A DNA stretch of 64,000 nt from Haloterrigena gelatinilytica (GCF_013342145.1 NZ_JABUQZ010000001.1:2976001-3040000), one strand, 5' to 3'; positions 52,212 through 61,245 are shown, numbered from the stretch's first letter. Translations and numbers: made by a program. Notes: generated by a model from the sequence alone, not told the origin.

Positions 52212-54068
52212 TCAGACAATCCACGAATACTCGTTGGGTTGACGACCGTCTGTGATGTGCTTGTCAATCCATCCTTGGTCTATTAGCTGGTTTCTCGCCC
52301 GACGTACGGTGTTTTCTGAAACACCGACTTCGAACTGGATATCGTCCATCTTTACACGGGTACCGTTTTGGTCCCGAAGATACCGTGCTACCGCTCTTTG
52401 ACCGTTCGCGTTCTCGGGAAGGATCTGCGTTGGGGATGCCCGAGTAACGAGTCGGCTATCTTGGAGCCACTTGGGGACAGCGGTTGTATTCAGAATGACG
52501 ACGCCGTTTGGGTTGGCAAATCGAGTCGCCCACTTCGCCACGCGCGATTCGCTGAATTGATGCCGGATTGTATCACCGACCTGTCCAAACGATCCCTGTT
52601 GATCCGGAGAGTCGGGAATGGACTCCCCTGCGAGCGCCCCCCAAAGTTGGAACTCTTCGTTCCGAGGACGTGGTGACCCGTTGAGGACGACGAGCGGGGC
52701 ATTGTCGGTAATGATCGAACCGCCACGGCGATACCCAATGCCGTCCTTGGCATCGGTATTGAGTAAAGGGGGCTGTTTCGACCGATAGCGTCCGAAAGCA
52801 TTCTTAGTACTGACAATGAAGGGGCGTTTTCCGAACTCGGCTGTTGCCCATACGGCGATACTCGCGTCCCGTCCTGGTGTTACGTTGTTTCCTTCGTAGG
52901 GTTTCCGACTTGTTGCTGTCTGAATTACATCAACGTCCGTCTCTTTAGAGAGAAATTCGACAATTTCGTTGTCAGAATACACGCGTTGGTGACTGAAGTT
53001 CACCCCGTAGTAGGTTCCCCACATCCACGGTGTCGGATCTATGTTGAACGCGACGACGCTCTTAGCTTTGGTGAAATTTGGTACGTCGAGAGCGTAGATC
53101 GTATCGTCTACGGGTGTCTCGCCGGGATGTCGAACTACTCGCGTTCGGTAGTAATCGACACCACCAGCTTTGAAGGGGTCACGACCTATCGGCGGACGAT
53201 TGGTGGGGTATTTCTTTCCATGTTTGCCTTCCTGGTGGTGGAAAGATGTTTCCCACCCATTGTCAAGTTCCTCGGTGTGTAGTAATCCGAAGACGATTTG
53301 CGGCGCTAAATGGTGTCCACTCTCGTCAATTGCATATCCGAACTCTTCGTCGTGCGTAGACGGGTCGATTGTCCCATTCTCGTAGTCCCGTATGGACGGC
53401 GAACGGTTTGTGTCCCGGTTTTGAACAAAATCGCAGTATCCGGTGAATTTGGTATTTTTATTGAGGTATGAATCCAGCGCCTGTGATGGGTTCTCGATTT
53501 CAGTAATATAGGCATCTCCGCGAAGGGAACAAGTGAAAACAACACGGTCTTCAAGCAAATTGCCCATATAGGCGTGTCGTGGATTTGCGAGAACAACTTG
53601 TTCAGTGAAATTCGGACGATTCCAATCGGTGAATCGACAGTTTGGACAACACGGTAAGTCTCGGGTCAGATGAAGCAAACCGAGAGGTAGATCTTCTGTG
53701 GCACTCTTCAGTTGCTCTTCAACGGTATCTCCATAGTCCCCGACGTATGAAGGACACTTATCATATGGCGAACTTATTTCACGCGTCGATAGATTTCGCT
53801 TCTGACAACGCCGCTTCATCCTATTCAATTGGGAATTGGTGGGTGCAATGAAGACGATATTTAGGTCGTGAGCGGCAACAAGTTCAGGAATGAGTTGTTC
53901 TGGGTGAACCGTTGGAACTGGCTGAACAAGACAATCCTCGCCGCGCTGTGGCCCTCGAAGAAGGAGTTCTTTCGTCTTCCTAATGGCGTATCTTCGGCTG
54001 ATTCGACTGTTCGATAGGCTCTTACCAGTTGGACTTGTAGGTAACATTGTCTGGGGTCTACTCGACAC
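52212..54068 (-). CDS. Plasmid-type helicase-like replication protein with C-terminal winged helix
   Basis: A 618-residue protein from GTG 54068. LPTSPTGKSLS (residues 9-19) is a Walker A-like P-loop, DLNIVFIAPTNSQLNRMKRR a motif-Ia-like strand, and EFGYAIDESGHHLAPQI a possible Walker B. A further helicase-like stretch is FGKRPFIVSTKNAFGRYRSK. Residues 560-618 are a winged helix (MDDIQFEVGVSENTVRRARN). Cys-rich PCCPNC (about 140-146) may bind zinc. The layout fits large haloarchaeal plasmid or virus replication/helicase proteins. No upstream ATG exists in frame before a TGA, so the P-loop is nearly N-terminal. Confidence 0.6.
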   Translation of the reverse strand: MSSRPQTMLPTSPTGKSLSNSRISRRYAIRKTKELLLRGPQRGEDCLVQPVPTVHPEQLIPELVAAHDLNIVFIAPTNSQLNRMKRRCQKRNLSTREISSPYDKCPSYVGDYGDTVEEQLKSATEDLPLGLLHLTRDLPCCPNCRFTDWNRPNFTEQVVLANPRHAYMGNLLEDRVVFTCSLRGDAYITEIENPSQALDSYLNKNTKFTGYCDFVQNRDTNRSPSIRDYENGTIDPSTHDEEFGYAIDESGHHLAPQIVFGLLHTEELDNGWETSFHHQEGKHGKKYPTNRPPIGRDPFKAGGVDYYRTRVVRHPGETPVDDTIYALDVPNFTKAKSVVAFNIDPTPWMWGTYYGVNFSHQRVYSDNEIVEFLSKETDVDVIQTATSRKPYEGNNVTPGRDASIAVWATAEFGKRPFIVSTKNAFGRYRSKQPPLLNTDAKDGIGYRRGGSIITDNAPLVVLNGSPRPRNEEFQLWGALAGESIPDSPDQQGSFGQVGDTIRHQFSESRVAKWATRFANPNGVVILNTTAVPKWLQDSRLVTRASPTQILPENANGQRAVARYLRDQNGTRVKMDDIQFEVGVSENTVRRARNQLIDQGWIDKHITDGRQPNEYSWIV

Positions 54069-54269
54069 CCGGCGTTCATCGGAAAGGGAACCCTTGGCAA
54101 ACTTCCCTTTCAGTTCCTTCCTATCGGATTTCCCTCATAGTGATGTGACCAGGAGTCGTTACCTCATCTTAATATCTCCGCGACCATAAGCAAAACGCTG
54201 AATCGGGAGATAATAGGGGTATTAGGGGCTGAAGGTCGGAAATCCCATTCCAAAATAGGGGATGTGTGG

Positions 54270-54452
54270 TCAAAATATTTCGAGGTATTCTTCGACAACC
54301 TCATGCTCGTCGGTCAGGTCAAAGAGGTCGTAGACTGCCACGTCGATCTCGGCTTCAAGTCATCGGTATTTGTTGCGGCCACTTCTTCATGATCGACTTC
54401 GAGACGGGACAGTAATTCCTCAACGCCGTCGTCACTTCGGGAATGGGCGTCT
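54270..54452 (-). pseudogene. Decayed C-terminus of a restriction-modification enzyme
   Basis: Read on the reverse strand, DDGVEELLSRLEVDHEEVAA is followed by TNTDDL, then one lost base near 54359, then EAEIDVAVYDLFDLTDEHEV and VEEYLEIF before TGA 54270. The ending IDxxVYDLFDLTxEE...V resembles the C-terminus of Eco57I/type IIG methyltransferase-nucleases. The rest of the enzyme is absent. It is a remnant, not a gene product. Confidence 0.5.
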
Positions 54453-54519
54453 CTTCACCACTCTTCACATTGCGACCGTCTACGGTAGCGTGAACGTATT
54501 CCGATTGACGTTTTGATTG

Positions 54520-54819
54520 TCAATCGTCGCGGGTTAGTTCGTTCTCGGGCTGACTCCGATCTATGGTGGTCACACCAACGAGTCGATTCCGCCAGAGCAC
54601 CGCATCAATGACTACCTCGTCCATGCCATCAGTGTCGGTACCGATAGTTGAGCCCCCACAGTCATCACACCATATGCGCCGGATGACCCACCCGTCGGCA
54701 ACGCAGTGGGTTGCATGAGCGATCACTTTGTTGCCCGTCCGGATACCCTGATTGCATTGGTCGCAAATCTGGCCCGTCTTTGCACCGTTGAGCGCCGTTG
54801 CCGGAGCGATCTCGCTCAT
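54520..54819 (-). CDS. Zinc-finger protein, 99 residues
   Basis: A 99-residue protein with ICDQCNQGIRTGNKV (CxxC) and IRRIWCDDCGGSTIG (second CxxC) spaced for a zinc ribbon; HATHC lies between them. The tail is TIDRSQPENELTRDD. It overlaps the upstream small gene by 4 bp (ATGA), so both are translated together. Element-borne zinc-ribbon protein of unknown role. Confidence 0.65.
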   Translation of the reverse strand: MSEIAPATALNGAKTGQICDQCNQGIRTGNKVIAHATHCVADGWVIRRIWCDDCGGSTIGTDTDGMDEVVIDAVLWRNRLVGVTTIDRSQPENELTRDD

Positions 54820-54998
54820 TCAGCATCACCTGGAATCTCCCGGCGACCGCTCTGGTAGCAGTCGAAACATGGGAAGTCGTTGCTGTCACACCAGCATCCG
54901 TCTCTATCGCTCGCGGGGGCGTCGAGATGGAACCCCAGTAGTTCTCGATGTATTTCCCGTTCGGTACGCTCTTGACTCTCGGCGTGCGTAGTTGACAT
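54816..54998 (-). CDS. Small Cys-rich protein, 60 residues
   Basis: MSTTHAESQERTEREIHREL opens it, and CWCDSNDFPCFDCYQSGRRE follows with four cysteines. The stop overlaps the start of the next zinc-finger gene. Both coding status and role rest on the coupling and the Cys spacing. Confidence 0.6.
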   Translation of the reverse strand: MSTTHAESQERTEREIHRELLGFHLDAPASDRDGCWCDSNDFPCFDCYQSGRREIPGDAE

Positions 54999-55551
54999 TG
55001 GTCTTCCTTCCTGAAGGCCACTGTCCGGCGTCCCAAGCGCCGGGCTTTTCCGAAAAGTCAGCCCCGTAGGACAGCCGCCCTCTATTGATTACTACGTTCT
55101 ATAGAATAATAAGTGTTGGGAATAATGGATCAGTAAATAATAATTCAAAGTTATCTGATCTCAAAAGGGAAACCAGCGCTCTCCCTTCGTTATAAAATCA
55201 TCACATCACTCACGGTCGCTTAACGCCGCATAATGCCTTCTGACAGAGGGAGTGAAGACCATTCGGTTCAGGAAAGACATCGTCACGCGCCGTCACGCGC
55301 CGTCAAACAACGCTGTTACTCGTCGCCTTGATCGGGTTGCGCGGTATCGATGCTATTCGACTGGAAACTGGGCAGTCATTGGAAGAAGTGCCGGAGAGGA
55401 ATCACCGGATAAGTCTGTAAACGGACCCGATATTCTTCTATAACAGTAGTTAGTAATGCGGTTTCTCTATTCAGAGTTCAGTGCGAAACTCACGGTAAGT
55501 ACAGATGATGTACATACCATTTACTACTGGTGAGTTACTGTTCACCAGCTC
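54999..55551. other. AT-rich spacer, about 550 bp, no gene supported
   Basis: ORFs here are short and lack motifs; one at 55252-55443 has an atypical composition. GTCACGCGCC repeats twice at about 55280-55300. No tRNA. Confidence 0.45.
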
Positions 55552-55707
55552 TTATTGAATGGGTTGTAACTCACCCTCACCACAAGTGCAGTCAGAAACA
55601 CCGATTGGATTCACGTTTCCGTCTGAGTCAATTTGTGAGACGTACATCTCACCACAGTTCGTACAGATGGCAGCGGTTTTTTGCCGTCTACCTTCGGAAC
55701 TACTCAT
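55552..55707 (-). CDS. Small zinc-ribbon protein 1, 51 residues
   Basis: ATG 55707 encodes MSSSEGRRQKTAAICTNCGE, then a middle with DSDGNVNPIG and a DCTCGEGELQPIQ end. Two CxxC-type pairs bracket a short strand region. It is clearly a paralogue of the protein at 56157-56351 (MTEEGERQRAAAVCENCGTA, DETCTCGDGDLRIL), sharing spacing and the xPIGxxxxCTCGxGxL pattern. Short zinc ribbons of this type may bind nucleic acid; role unknown. Confidence 0.7.
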   Translation of the reverse strand: MSSSEGRRQKTAAICTNCGEMYVSQIDSDGNVNPIGVSDCTCGEGELQPIQ

Positions 55708-56156
55708 GATAACTCATGCCACAACATCACGCATCAGTATTAGCCCAAATCAGAGGGGTAGTTAACTAAGATAATTAACTTGTAGCCACGCATAACAATT
55801 TGTGGCTCTCCTTTGCAATTACTGGTTCTCCACAGACTGTCCCCCAGATAATCGCTACAAGCCTGCAGTGGACGGCCAAGGGGCTATGCGTGTTACTCCT
55901 TAACACTAACATGATCTGCCCCAGCGGATATACACCGTGAATAGGGCAGGTCACGCAGTGAATCGGAACGGCCACGCATCTCATAAACGCTCCTGCACTG
56001 AACCACTGAAAATTCATCCCGTTCCGTTGGCTGCGTACACGGTGAGGGCAAATGCAGCGACACCCCTACTGCATTTGCCTTTTGAGAACCGTGACGAAAG
56101 GTATGCCGTTAAGTACAGAGGATATAGTTACCAGTACATTCAGCTACCTCTTTGTT
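55708..56156. other. Spacer between two paralogous zinc-ribbon genes, no gene seen
   Basis: About 450 bp. A frame at 55775-56017 on the reverse strand has an atypical His/Cys/Val composition and no start context; it is not supported. It probably holds the promoter of the 55552-55707 gene. Confidence 0.45.
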
Positions 56157-56351
56157 CTACATATCTACGTCTTCGAGAACGGACCCATCGTTACTGAGAA
56201 TACGAAGATCCCCATCGCCACATGTACAAGTCTCATCTCGTCCACTCCCAATAGGCCGTATTTCGCCGTCAGGCCCTAGACGCACCGCATGGGCAGTCCC
56301 ACAGTTTTCACAGACTGCTGCTGCCCGCTGTCTCTCACCTTCCTCCGTCAT
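56157..56351 (-). CDS. Small zinc-ribbon protein 2, 64 residues
   Basis: From ATG 56351: MTEEGERQRAAAVCENCGTA, then AVRLGPDGEIRPIGSGRDET and CTCGDGDLRILSNDGS. It is a paralogue of the 51-residue protein 450 bp to the left, which fixes this start rather than the longer frame to 56465. CENC and CTC supply the metal ligands. Confidence 0.7.
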   Translation of the reverse strand: MTEEGERQRAAAVCENCGTAHAVRLGPDGEIRPIGSGRDETCTCGDGDLRILSNDGSVLEDVDM

Positions 56352-56756
56352 ATCTGATTTCATGGGAGGATCTGAGTTAACTATTGCCATAGCGGGAGAG
56401 ATAGTCTCTCGTTGATTAGTTAGACGAGCACTGATCGTTGCAGCGTTAAGAAAAATGCGGGCCATTGAATCGTGGTTGGGCAGTTGATCAATGACCCGCC
56501 TCTATCGTAACGTTCCCTGTACGGATAAGAAAGTGGATCAGTCAGCGGCCCACTCAATACGCACATAGCGTTACCATGCCTTTCAGATAGAACTTACCTG
56601 AAAGACTATCCGAGAACCCCGGTAGAATTGGCTGGATGATCGTGGGTTAGCGGTCAGTACAGGGGGCACAAAGCTCGTTCGTAATCGGAGAATCAAATCC
56701 TGGTACAGAAAGGCACCACACCTTTTCCAGCTGACCGGCAAAGTACCAATCAACGA
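56352..56756. other. Intergenic, about 400 bp, divergent promoter region
   Basis: It separates the reverse zinc-ribbon gene and the forward membrane gene. No ORF with motif and no RNA seen. Confidence 0.4.
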
Positions 56757-57668
56757 ATGGACGACCGAGTCAGTCGATGGCTGCTCCTCTCAGGGGATCG
56801 GTTTACCGTCGCCACTGGGATACTCTTCGCCATGGCTGTGGTGGTGCTTATCCCTCTCTTCTCCCAGTTTGCCATCCGCAATCTCACGCCGTTAGTCTAT
56901 CTCGCGAGCGCGTTAATCGGGGGGAATATCACGCTTATCACCCTTGTGGTCGCGATCAACCAAGTAATTCTCTCCCAAGAACTGGAATCACCGGGGTCGC
57001 TCCGAGACGAGATTGACCAAACGTCCGACTATCGGCAGGCAGCACTCGACCAGCCGGCACCACCGACCGATCCAGCCGACTTCCTGCAACAGCTCCTTCA
57101 ACAAACCCAAGAACGCGCCGGGTCGCTCACGGAATTTCTCCCCGACTCGACCAGTGAATCGGATACCCACCTTATCGATGAGCTACCGGAGGAATGTGCC
57201 CAGATTAGCGAGGAACTCGGGACAGGATCGGATAAGCTCTCTTCGGTGATTGTTCCTCTCCTTGGTATCGAATACGCGACCTACATTCATGAATGCCATC
57301 AGCTTGAATCGGCTTACGAGGGGAATGAGGATGAACAACTGCTCTCCACGCTCGATGGCTTGAGCGCGGATTTGAAGAATCTCGACATTGCTCGACAGTA
57401 CTTTACGACCGCGTTCATGAAGGAAGAACTCGCAAAACTCTCTCGCTCACTCCTGTATGTCGGTGTACTGGCTATTTCTCTCCCAGTGGCGTTACTCCTC
57501 CAGCTCACTACCTTTCCCACGGCGTTTGCCCCTCTGCCAATAGTGTTTGTTTTCACTCTCCTCACAGTTTTGGTCGGTCTCGTCCCTCTTGCGCTCCTGA
57601 TAGCGTTTATCCTCCGGGTAGCAACAGTGGCCCAGCATATCGCGTCAATCACTCCATTCATGACGTAG
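56757..57668 (+). CDS. Four-helix membrane protein with large soluble loop
   Basis: A 303-residue protein: two N-terminal helices (FTVATGILFAMAVVVLIPLF; YLASALIGGNITLITLVVAI), a soluble part of about 150 residues rich in Gln, Glu and Ser (DPADFLQQLLQQTQERAGSL), and two C-terminal helices (YVGVLAISLPVALLLQLTTF; FVFTLLTVLVGLVPLALLIA). It has no known motif. Similar layouts occur in haloarchaeal proteins of unknown function. It is cargo of the element. Confidence 0.7.
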   Translation: MDDRVSRWLLLSGDRFTVATGILFAMAVVVLIPLFSQFAIRNLTPLVYLASALIGGNITLITLVVAINQVILSQELESPGSLRDEIDQTSDYRQAALDQPAPPTDPADFLQQLLQQTQERAGSLTEFLPDSTSESDTHLIDELPEECAQISEELGTGSDKLSSVIVPLLGIEYATYIHECHQLESAYEGNEDEQLLSTLDGLSADLKNLDIARQYFTTAFMKEELAKLSRSLLYVGVLAISLPVALLLQLTTFPTAFAPLPIVFVFTLLTVLVGLVPLALLIAFILRVATVAQHIASITPFMT

Positions 57669-57900
57669 CAACAACCGCGACTGGGAGTGATTTCGTCGCC
57701 GTACGGGAGGACATGTTAGTTGTATCAGGCTACCCAAGAGAGAAGACGTAAGTTGGTTAATAGCACGGATTTCGATCAGTAAGCACACGTAGTTTTCGCT
57801 CAGGGATGAAACTCATAATAGCCGATTTATAAGGCGAGAATGGCCAGTATGTGTAGGCTCTGCCGTTTTATCCCGTGAATGAGTACAGCCAGTGTCGATC

Positions 57901-58338
57901 ATGAGCAACACGAACACTGAAACGGGCCGCGATGCTGAATCGACTCGGAACAGAGATGCCCTCAACACGGACACGATGCAGTGGGTGAGCGCGATCGTCG
58001 CCTTGGCCGGACTGGGACTCGTCGCCTACCCGTTCATGTTTGAGTCCACGGAGGCGGCAATCTGGAATGACACCCTCACAGGGACGGCGATCTTCCTGCT
58101 CTCCGGCTATAACTTCGTCCGTCTGTCGCGGAATCGGCTAGCGAGCGTCGGCGTCGCCTCGCTGGCCACACTACTCGGACTTTGGGCACTCGTCTCGCCA
58201 GCGGTCATCGAAATGGGGAGCAGTGAACTCGCGACAGCCACCGCCGCCGGTGGACTGATCGCAGCTGCCCTCTCAGCATACAACGCCTACGCTAACAGCA
58301 AGGCTGATACCCCCGAGCATGCCCCCGCTCGCGCTTAA
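57901..58338 (+). CDS. SPW-repeat-like membrane protein
   Basis: A 145-residue protein with about four hydrophobic helices. MQWVSAIVALAGLGLVAYPF and LATLLGLWALVSPAVIEMGS are the two repeat halves, each with the W/P pattern typical of SPW-motif proteins. The acidic N-terminus is short. ATG 57901 is used; a GTG 9 bp upstream is in frame. G+C is near chromosomal level here, unlike the middle of the element. Confidence 0.7.
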   Translation: MSNTNTETGRDAESTRNRDALNTDTMQWVSAIVALAGLGLVAYPFMFESTEAAIWNDTLTGTAIFLLSGYNFVRLSRNRLASVGVASLATLLGLWALVSPAVIEMGSSELATATAAGGLIAAALSAYNAYANSKADTPEHAPARA

Positions 58339-58690
58339 ATAAGATCACTAGTTTTTCACCCCCGAAGGGATGAGAACGGGTTCGACAGTTCCTACACCGA
58401 TCTAATAAAACAACTGCTCACTACGCAGCTGTAGTTACCGAATCGTCCGATTCAGTTTCAGGGAATATCTGAATAAAGAAATCGTGCTACTATCTGCTGA
58501 TAAGATTATCGCGGCCCAATGTGGCTGTGAAAATGGTTAGAAGAGAAATTATAGAACGGGATGACTGGACGAAAGCGCGATGAACCCCATTCACGATCTA
58601 TCCGACGGCCTCTCGTAGGAGCCATAGATCATCTCTTCTGTGAAGACACTTGATCGTCAATTCTATTGTTTGTACACCGCGTCTTATACT
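58339..58690. other. Intergenic, 350 bp, nothing recognised
   Basis: AT-rich, with no ORF or structured RNA that I can support. Confidence 0.4.
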
Positions 58691-59068
58691 ATGGTACGAG
58701 AGACAGACCTTGACCGTGATCGGGATGCGATCCGCAAACTTCTCTACCGACTTCGTCCGGGTGACAAAGTTGCCGTGGCGACCAACGCAAGCTGGAGTGG
58801 GGGAAGTGATGGGACGCGGAAAATGCAAATCGAAACAGTGACCCTCGAAACATCACCCGTAGACGGCGAAGAATACTATCGGATCTACGGGAAGGGGAAG
58901 AGGCAACGTCAACAGGAAGAGAGCGGGAGTTACGTCTTGATGCCCGAGAAGCCGTCGGGAAAAGGGAACCATCCCGCTCCGGAAGGCTATCACCGTACCC
59001 CCAACTCGGATGCCGAGTATCAGGAAACCACTGGGGGTGCGATCACGGGGATCGAAGTGAGTCGATAG
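58691..59068 (+). CDS. Hypothetical protein of the element, 125 residues
   Basis: From ATG 58691: MVRETDLDRDRDAIRKLLYR, then LRPGDKVAVATNASWSGGSD and a basic, Gln/Gly-rich second half (GKGKRQRQQEESGSYVLMPE). The first half looks like a small beta barrel with a helix before it. No family recognised. It is the last gene before the right att site. Confidence 0.6.
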   Translation: MVRETDLDRDRDAIRKLLYRLRPGDKVAVATNASWSGGSDGTRKMQIETVTLETSPVDGEEYYRIYGKGKRQRQQEESGSYVLMPEKPSGKGNHPAPEGYHRTPNSDAEYQETTGGAITGIEVSR

Positions 59069-59313
59069 CAATCCACTGGATTACGTTCCGGTCTTCTTGA
59101 GCGGAAAGCTACTTCACCGTAGCTTAGATCAGTTGGGCGCGCGCCAGATTCACTTGACCGAATACATGATTATCTTATGACCCAATCACAACAATTTCCG
59201 GATCTAGGCAGTACACGTGGTTCAAACGCCGATATTCATACCTACAGACGGAAATTTGATAAGTCTACAGCCCCTATGATTATACAGAAACGCCCGACTG
59301 CTCTGGGGCGCGT

Positions 59314-59337
59314 CCGTCTCCCGGTTCAAATCTCTCC
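59314..59337. repeat. Inverted arm matching the left att pseudogene
   Basis: The forward strand here reads CCGTCTCCCGGTTCAAATC, which is complementary to 46771-46789 at the left boundary apart from one extra base. On the tRNA strand it lies 70-93 nt beyond the tRNA-Phe 3' end, where the proximal arm of a tail hairpin would be. The partner arm lies 12.5 kb away at the other end of the element. Confidence 0.55.
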
Positions 59338-59406
59338 AGGATTTTCGGGGGCAGTACCGTCGAAATCCACTGCTGTACGGTCAATGTGGATCGTTTCGGA
59401 GAAGTA

Positions 59407-59480
59407 TGCCGCCTCCCGGATTTGAACCGGGGACAGCTCGATCTTCAGTCGAGTGCTCTCCCAGTCTGAGCTAAGGCGGC
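59407..59480 (-). tRNA. tRNA-Phe (anticodon GAA), right att site
   Basis: A 74-nt cloverleaf: acceptor GCCGCCT/AGGCGGC, D arm with GCTCAGACTGGGAGAGC, anticodon arm TCGA-CTGAAGA-TCGA (anticodon GAA), T arm CCCGG-TTCAAAT-CCGGG, discriminator A. Its 3' terminal 21 nt are repeated at 46758-46778; the element lies on its 3' side. Confidence 0.93.
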
Positions 59481-59702
59481 GCATCTCTATCTCTGTCGAT
59501 CGTATAAAAAAGGATTTCGAATCGGATCCGGTATGGCAGCCGCCTGCACGAGTATCATTTTGTTTGTGATAAGTGGGGTTAGGAAAACACATCGGAAAGT
59601 AACGCGGAGAATACGCTCGAGTTTATCAGTCATTGATCCGTGTCTGTTGGATTTTTAGATATTCAAGACACCCTTTTCCGGGCTGGCGAGTAATATCGTG
59701 TT

Positions 59703-60149
59703 ATGGAGGCACTTACCTCGAGTCAGGAGGGACGACAACTCTCGGCAGATACCATCCTCGAACTGCTCGCGAACCGGCGACGGCGGTACCTCCTCTACGC
59801 GCTCCGCGGACAGGAAGATCCGATCGAGCTCTCGACGCTGGCCGAACAGGTCGCCGGCTGGGAGCACGACGTGCCCCCGGACGAAGTCGCGAAAAACGAG
59901 TACAAGAGCGTCTACGTCTCCTCCGTCCAGTGTCACGTCCCGAAACTGGCCGACGCGGGCGTCGTCGACCACGACGAGGACAACCACACGGTCGTCCTCG
60001 GGGACAACTTCGACCAGCTCGAGCCGTACCTCCGCGTCGTCGTCAAGGACGAACCGGAGAATTCGACACTCCACGCCGCGCTCGAACACGAGTCCGGTGA
60101 CGGCCTCCTGGGACGCGTCCGGGAGAACGTCGCCCGGCTCAAGCAGTAG
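59703..60149 (+). CDS. DUF7344-like winged-helix protein
   Basis: A 148-residue protein. ADTILELLANRRRRYLLYAL, then STLAEQVAGWE and YVSSVQCHVPKLADAGVVDH are the recognition elements of the haloarchaeal DUF7344 HTH domain, and DEDNHTVVLGDNFDQLEPYL completes it. It is probably a DNA-binding regulator of unknown target. It lies 222 bp beyond the tRNA-Phe 5' end, on the chromosome side. Confidence 0.82.
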   Translation: MEALTSSQEGRQLSADTILELLANRRRRYLLYALRGQEDPIELSTLAEQVAGWEHDVPPDEVAKNEYKSVYVSSVQCHVPKLADAGVVDHDEDNHTVVLGDNFDQLEPYLRVVVKDEPENSTLHAALEHESGDGLLGRVRENVARLKQ

Positions 60150-60729
60150 CTCGACTCGAACCGCCGCCCGAACCGACGACGGCGAACCACGTCGCTCGAG
60201 GCACAGTGGCTGTTTTCTCGCAGGGCGATCGTTTCGAACGGCTCGCGACAACCGGTAAGCAGGGACGTGACGACGCTATCAGTGCGTCGGAGCGATTCCA
60301 GCTCCGCAAAACCGGTTTCGAGAGAGCTATCCTTACATTACCGACGGGGGCTGTCTTAACAAACGAGTGTCCATAATACGTCATTGGAAACCAGTTACGG
60401 GCGTCTCGTGGCAGAGAACGGAGTGGTTCGAGCGACGCGTCGAATCCGAACGGCAGCCACAGCGAGCGGCCTGAATCGGGTTACCGCAACCGACAGTCAC
60501 CTGATCGTTTCACTGACTGCAACGAATCCTCTACCCGACGAGACGAGTAGTGTATCGAATGCAAGAGCGTCATCGCGACTGGAATGGACATCGTCTCGAG
60601 TGGAAGGAACGGAACGCTCTCGTAGTGAGTCGGAAGAGCCCCGACAGATGAGCCGACCGTCCAGCGTGCGGCGTCCGGAGCGCGTCAAACCGGTTGCGGC
60701 GAGTCGCCGCCGGCGACGGGGATCGAACG
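60150..60729. other. Intergenic, about 580 bp, decayed sequence
   Basis: A frame at 60384-60761 exists but is Arg/Ser/Thr-rich and starts with TTG; it is not supported. No RNA gene seen. Confidence 0.45.
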
Positions 60730-61028
60730 CTCGACCCCCGACTCGACGTGATCACGATTAGGATCCGACGGGACGGCGCGCTGTCGTACGACGGCCGGGA
60801 CGATCACCGGCCGGCCATCACCAACTGCTCGACCTCGAGGCGAGTCCGGTCCTCGTCCGCCGGCGGCACGCGCGGTGGCAATCGATTCGCGAAGAGCTCT
60901 CGACCGCGACGCGGCGCTCGGAACTGACCCACTGGACGGAAACGCACCTCGAGCATCCCGACATCTGCGACCTGCGTTCGTTCGAACCGCCGGTCGACGG
61001 GGGCGCGATGCCGGCATCGAACGAGTGA
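60730..61028 (+). pseudogene. Frameshifted remnant of an unidentified gene
   Basis: VITIRIRRDGALSYDGRDDH reads in one frame and, after a shift near 60818, QLLDLEASPVLVRRRHARWQ, then SIREELSTATRRSELTHWTE and FEPPVDGGAMPASNE with a stop at 61028. The acid-rich composition of the second part is protein-like. I do not recognise the family. Confidence 0.35.
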
Positions 61029-61245
61029 GGCTGATCGGGGCGCGACGGTGGCCCGGCGAATCCGCCTTCGGGAGAGCGCGCAATCGGGCCGCGGGAACCT
61101 CTCAACGGCCGGTAGCGGGCCGTAATGCGGTCGCTACCGACTCGCCACGCGGTCGATACCACGAGCAACGATTCGGTATCGCTCGAGTACCGCACGGAGG
61201 GGAACGCGTAACTATCCGACCCGAACGTGTCACCCCGGACAGAGT

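Larger units (their letters stand above)
46758..59427. mobile_element. Integrative element in tRNA-Phe, about 12.65 kb
   Basis: Bounded by the 21-bp direct repeat of the tRNA-Phe 3' end at 46758-46778 and 59407-59427. The left end starts with a tyrosine integrase pointing inward; the right end restores an intact tRNA-Phe. Most of the interior is visibly AT-richer than the flanks, and it carries genes of unknown function, a helicase-like replication gene, decayed restriction-modification sequence and small zinc-finger genes. No capsid, portal or terminase gene was recognised, so an integrated plasmid is more likely than a complete provirus. Confidence 0.85.

Noticed and set aside
55252-55443. 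Short forward frame in the AT-rich spacer
   Set aside because: Composition is unlike other proteins in the window, no ribosome site, no motif.
46758-59427. The element as a complete provirus
   Set aside because: No capsid, portal, terminase or membrane-virus spike gene recognised; integrase and helicase-like genes alone fit an integrated plasmid.
60384-60761. Open frame of 125 codons after the DUF7344-like gene
   Set aside because: TTG start, Arg/Ser-rich composition, no motif; overlaps a better-supported remnant.
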